Positions 32,121 to 32,500 of a stretch of 32,500 nt of DNA are shown one piece after another. Under the pieces are notes generated by a model. That model did no database searches. It was not told where the DNA came from and saw only the letters and a program-made list of their open reading frames with translations. Every line of letters starts with the position of its first letter. The stretch's first letter is position 1. Source of the stretch: Stramonita haemastoma (Eukaryota > Mollusca > Gastropoda > Neogastropoda > Muricidae). The DNA is taken from assembly GCA_030674155.1 (NCBI GenBank), contig CM060327.1:19767855-19800354 (forward strand), read 5' to 3'. A program made the translations under genes and the position numbers.

Positions 32121-32500
32121 ACAGACAGACAGACAGACAGACAGACACAAGCATAGCAGGCAGACAAGATCAGGAGTAGGCAGGCAGGCACACACACATT
32201 ATCCATTATTCCATTTATTTACCATAATTGTCTCGATATAAAGGATATAAAAGAAAAAAAATATAATACACACACACTCACACACATTCGCGCACACACT
32301 CACGCACAGACAGGCAGACAGGGAGACAGACACAGACACAGACACACTACAACACACACACTTACACACACTACACACACACACACACACAACACACACA
32401 CACACAACACACACACAGACACAACACACAGACAGACACACACAGACACAGACACAGACACACACAGACACACAGACACACAGACACACACACACACACA
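32121..32500. repeat. (CAGA)n, then CA/GACA compound to window end
   Basis: CAGA at 32121-32146 and CAGG at 32178-32190. An AT-rich island follows (32197-32262) whose reverse complement, TTATATCGAGACAATTATGG, faintly recalls R3. CACA, CAGACA and ACAACAC simple sequence then runs to the end. Confidence 0.85.

Overview
The window looks like non-coding nuclear DNA from a eukaryote. It is dominated by simple-sequence repeats of every unit length from 1 to 6, broken by short islands of ordinary complexity. I found no convincing protein-coding gene, rRNA gene, functional tRNA gene or CRISPR array. The long open frames are translations of (GT)n, (CT)n, (CTTT)n, (CAG)n and similar tracts. The microsatellite load, the tRNA-derived SINEs with a conserved A box and B box, and a dispersed repeat that I recall from gastropod and bivalve genomes suggest a marine lophotrochozoan, most likely a mollusc. 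That taxonomic call is an inference from memory, not from a search.

Layout. 1-6.9 kb: a dispersed-repeat end (R1), a degenerate minisatellite of roughly 60-bp units (321-1590) holding a large (GT)n and a large (CT)n, an (AT)n of about 89 bp, a duplicated (CA)n locus, a polypyrimidine tract, a second R1 copy and an (ACTGC)n pentanucleotide array that decays into degenerate sequence. 6.9-13 kb: (TCC)n, a long (CTG)/(CTA) trinucleotide region, an extreme poly-G run (9353-9403), (CG)n, CTGT/CT compounds and an imperfect CTG field. 13-17.7 kb: dense compound microsatellites, including a large (GT)n...(CA)n inverted pair, GTC/ATC trinucleotides and (ATGT)n, plus one copy of dispersed repeat R2. 17.7-19.7 kb: the least simple stretch, with two neighbouring degenerate minisatellites of unrelated units (24 bp and about 30 bp). 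19.7-24.6 kb: GA/CA/CT blocks, an imperfect duplication (R4), R2 and R3 dispersed repeats, and a purine-poor tract of about 1.3 kb. 24.6-28.1 kb: mobile elements, including a complete-looking SINE with 14-bp target-site duplications, a second SINE-like element whose head resembles both tRNA and 5S rRNA, and a third SINE head. 28.1-32.5 kb: a duplicated C/A-rich block, a broken fragment of a non-LTR retrotransposon endonuclease trapped between two CT tracts, a trinucleotide hairpin locus, a third R1 copy and terminal CA/GACA repeats.

No genes work together here. The biology visible is repeat birth, expansion and decay, and insertion of retroelements next to microsatellites. I see no evidence for a new multi-gene system. 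The best leads are the nested microsatellites at 321-1590, the paired minisatellites at 18.6-19.7 kb and the tRNA/5S-like SINE head at 25.4-25.7 kb.
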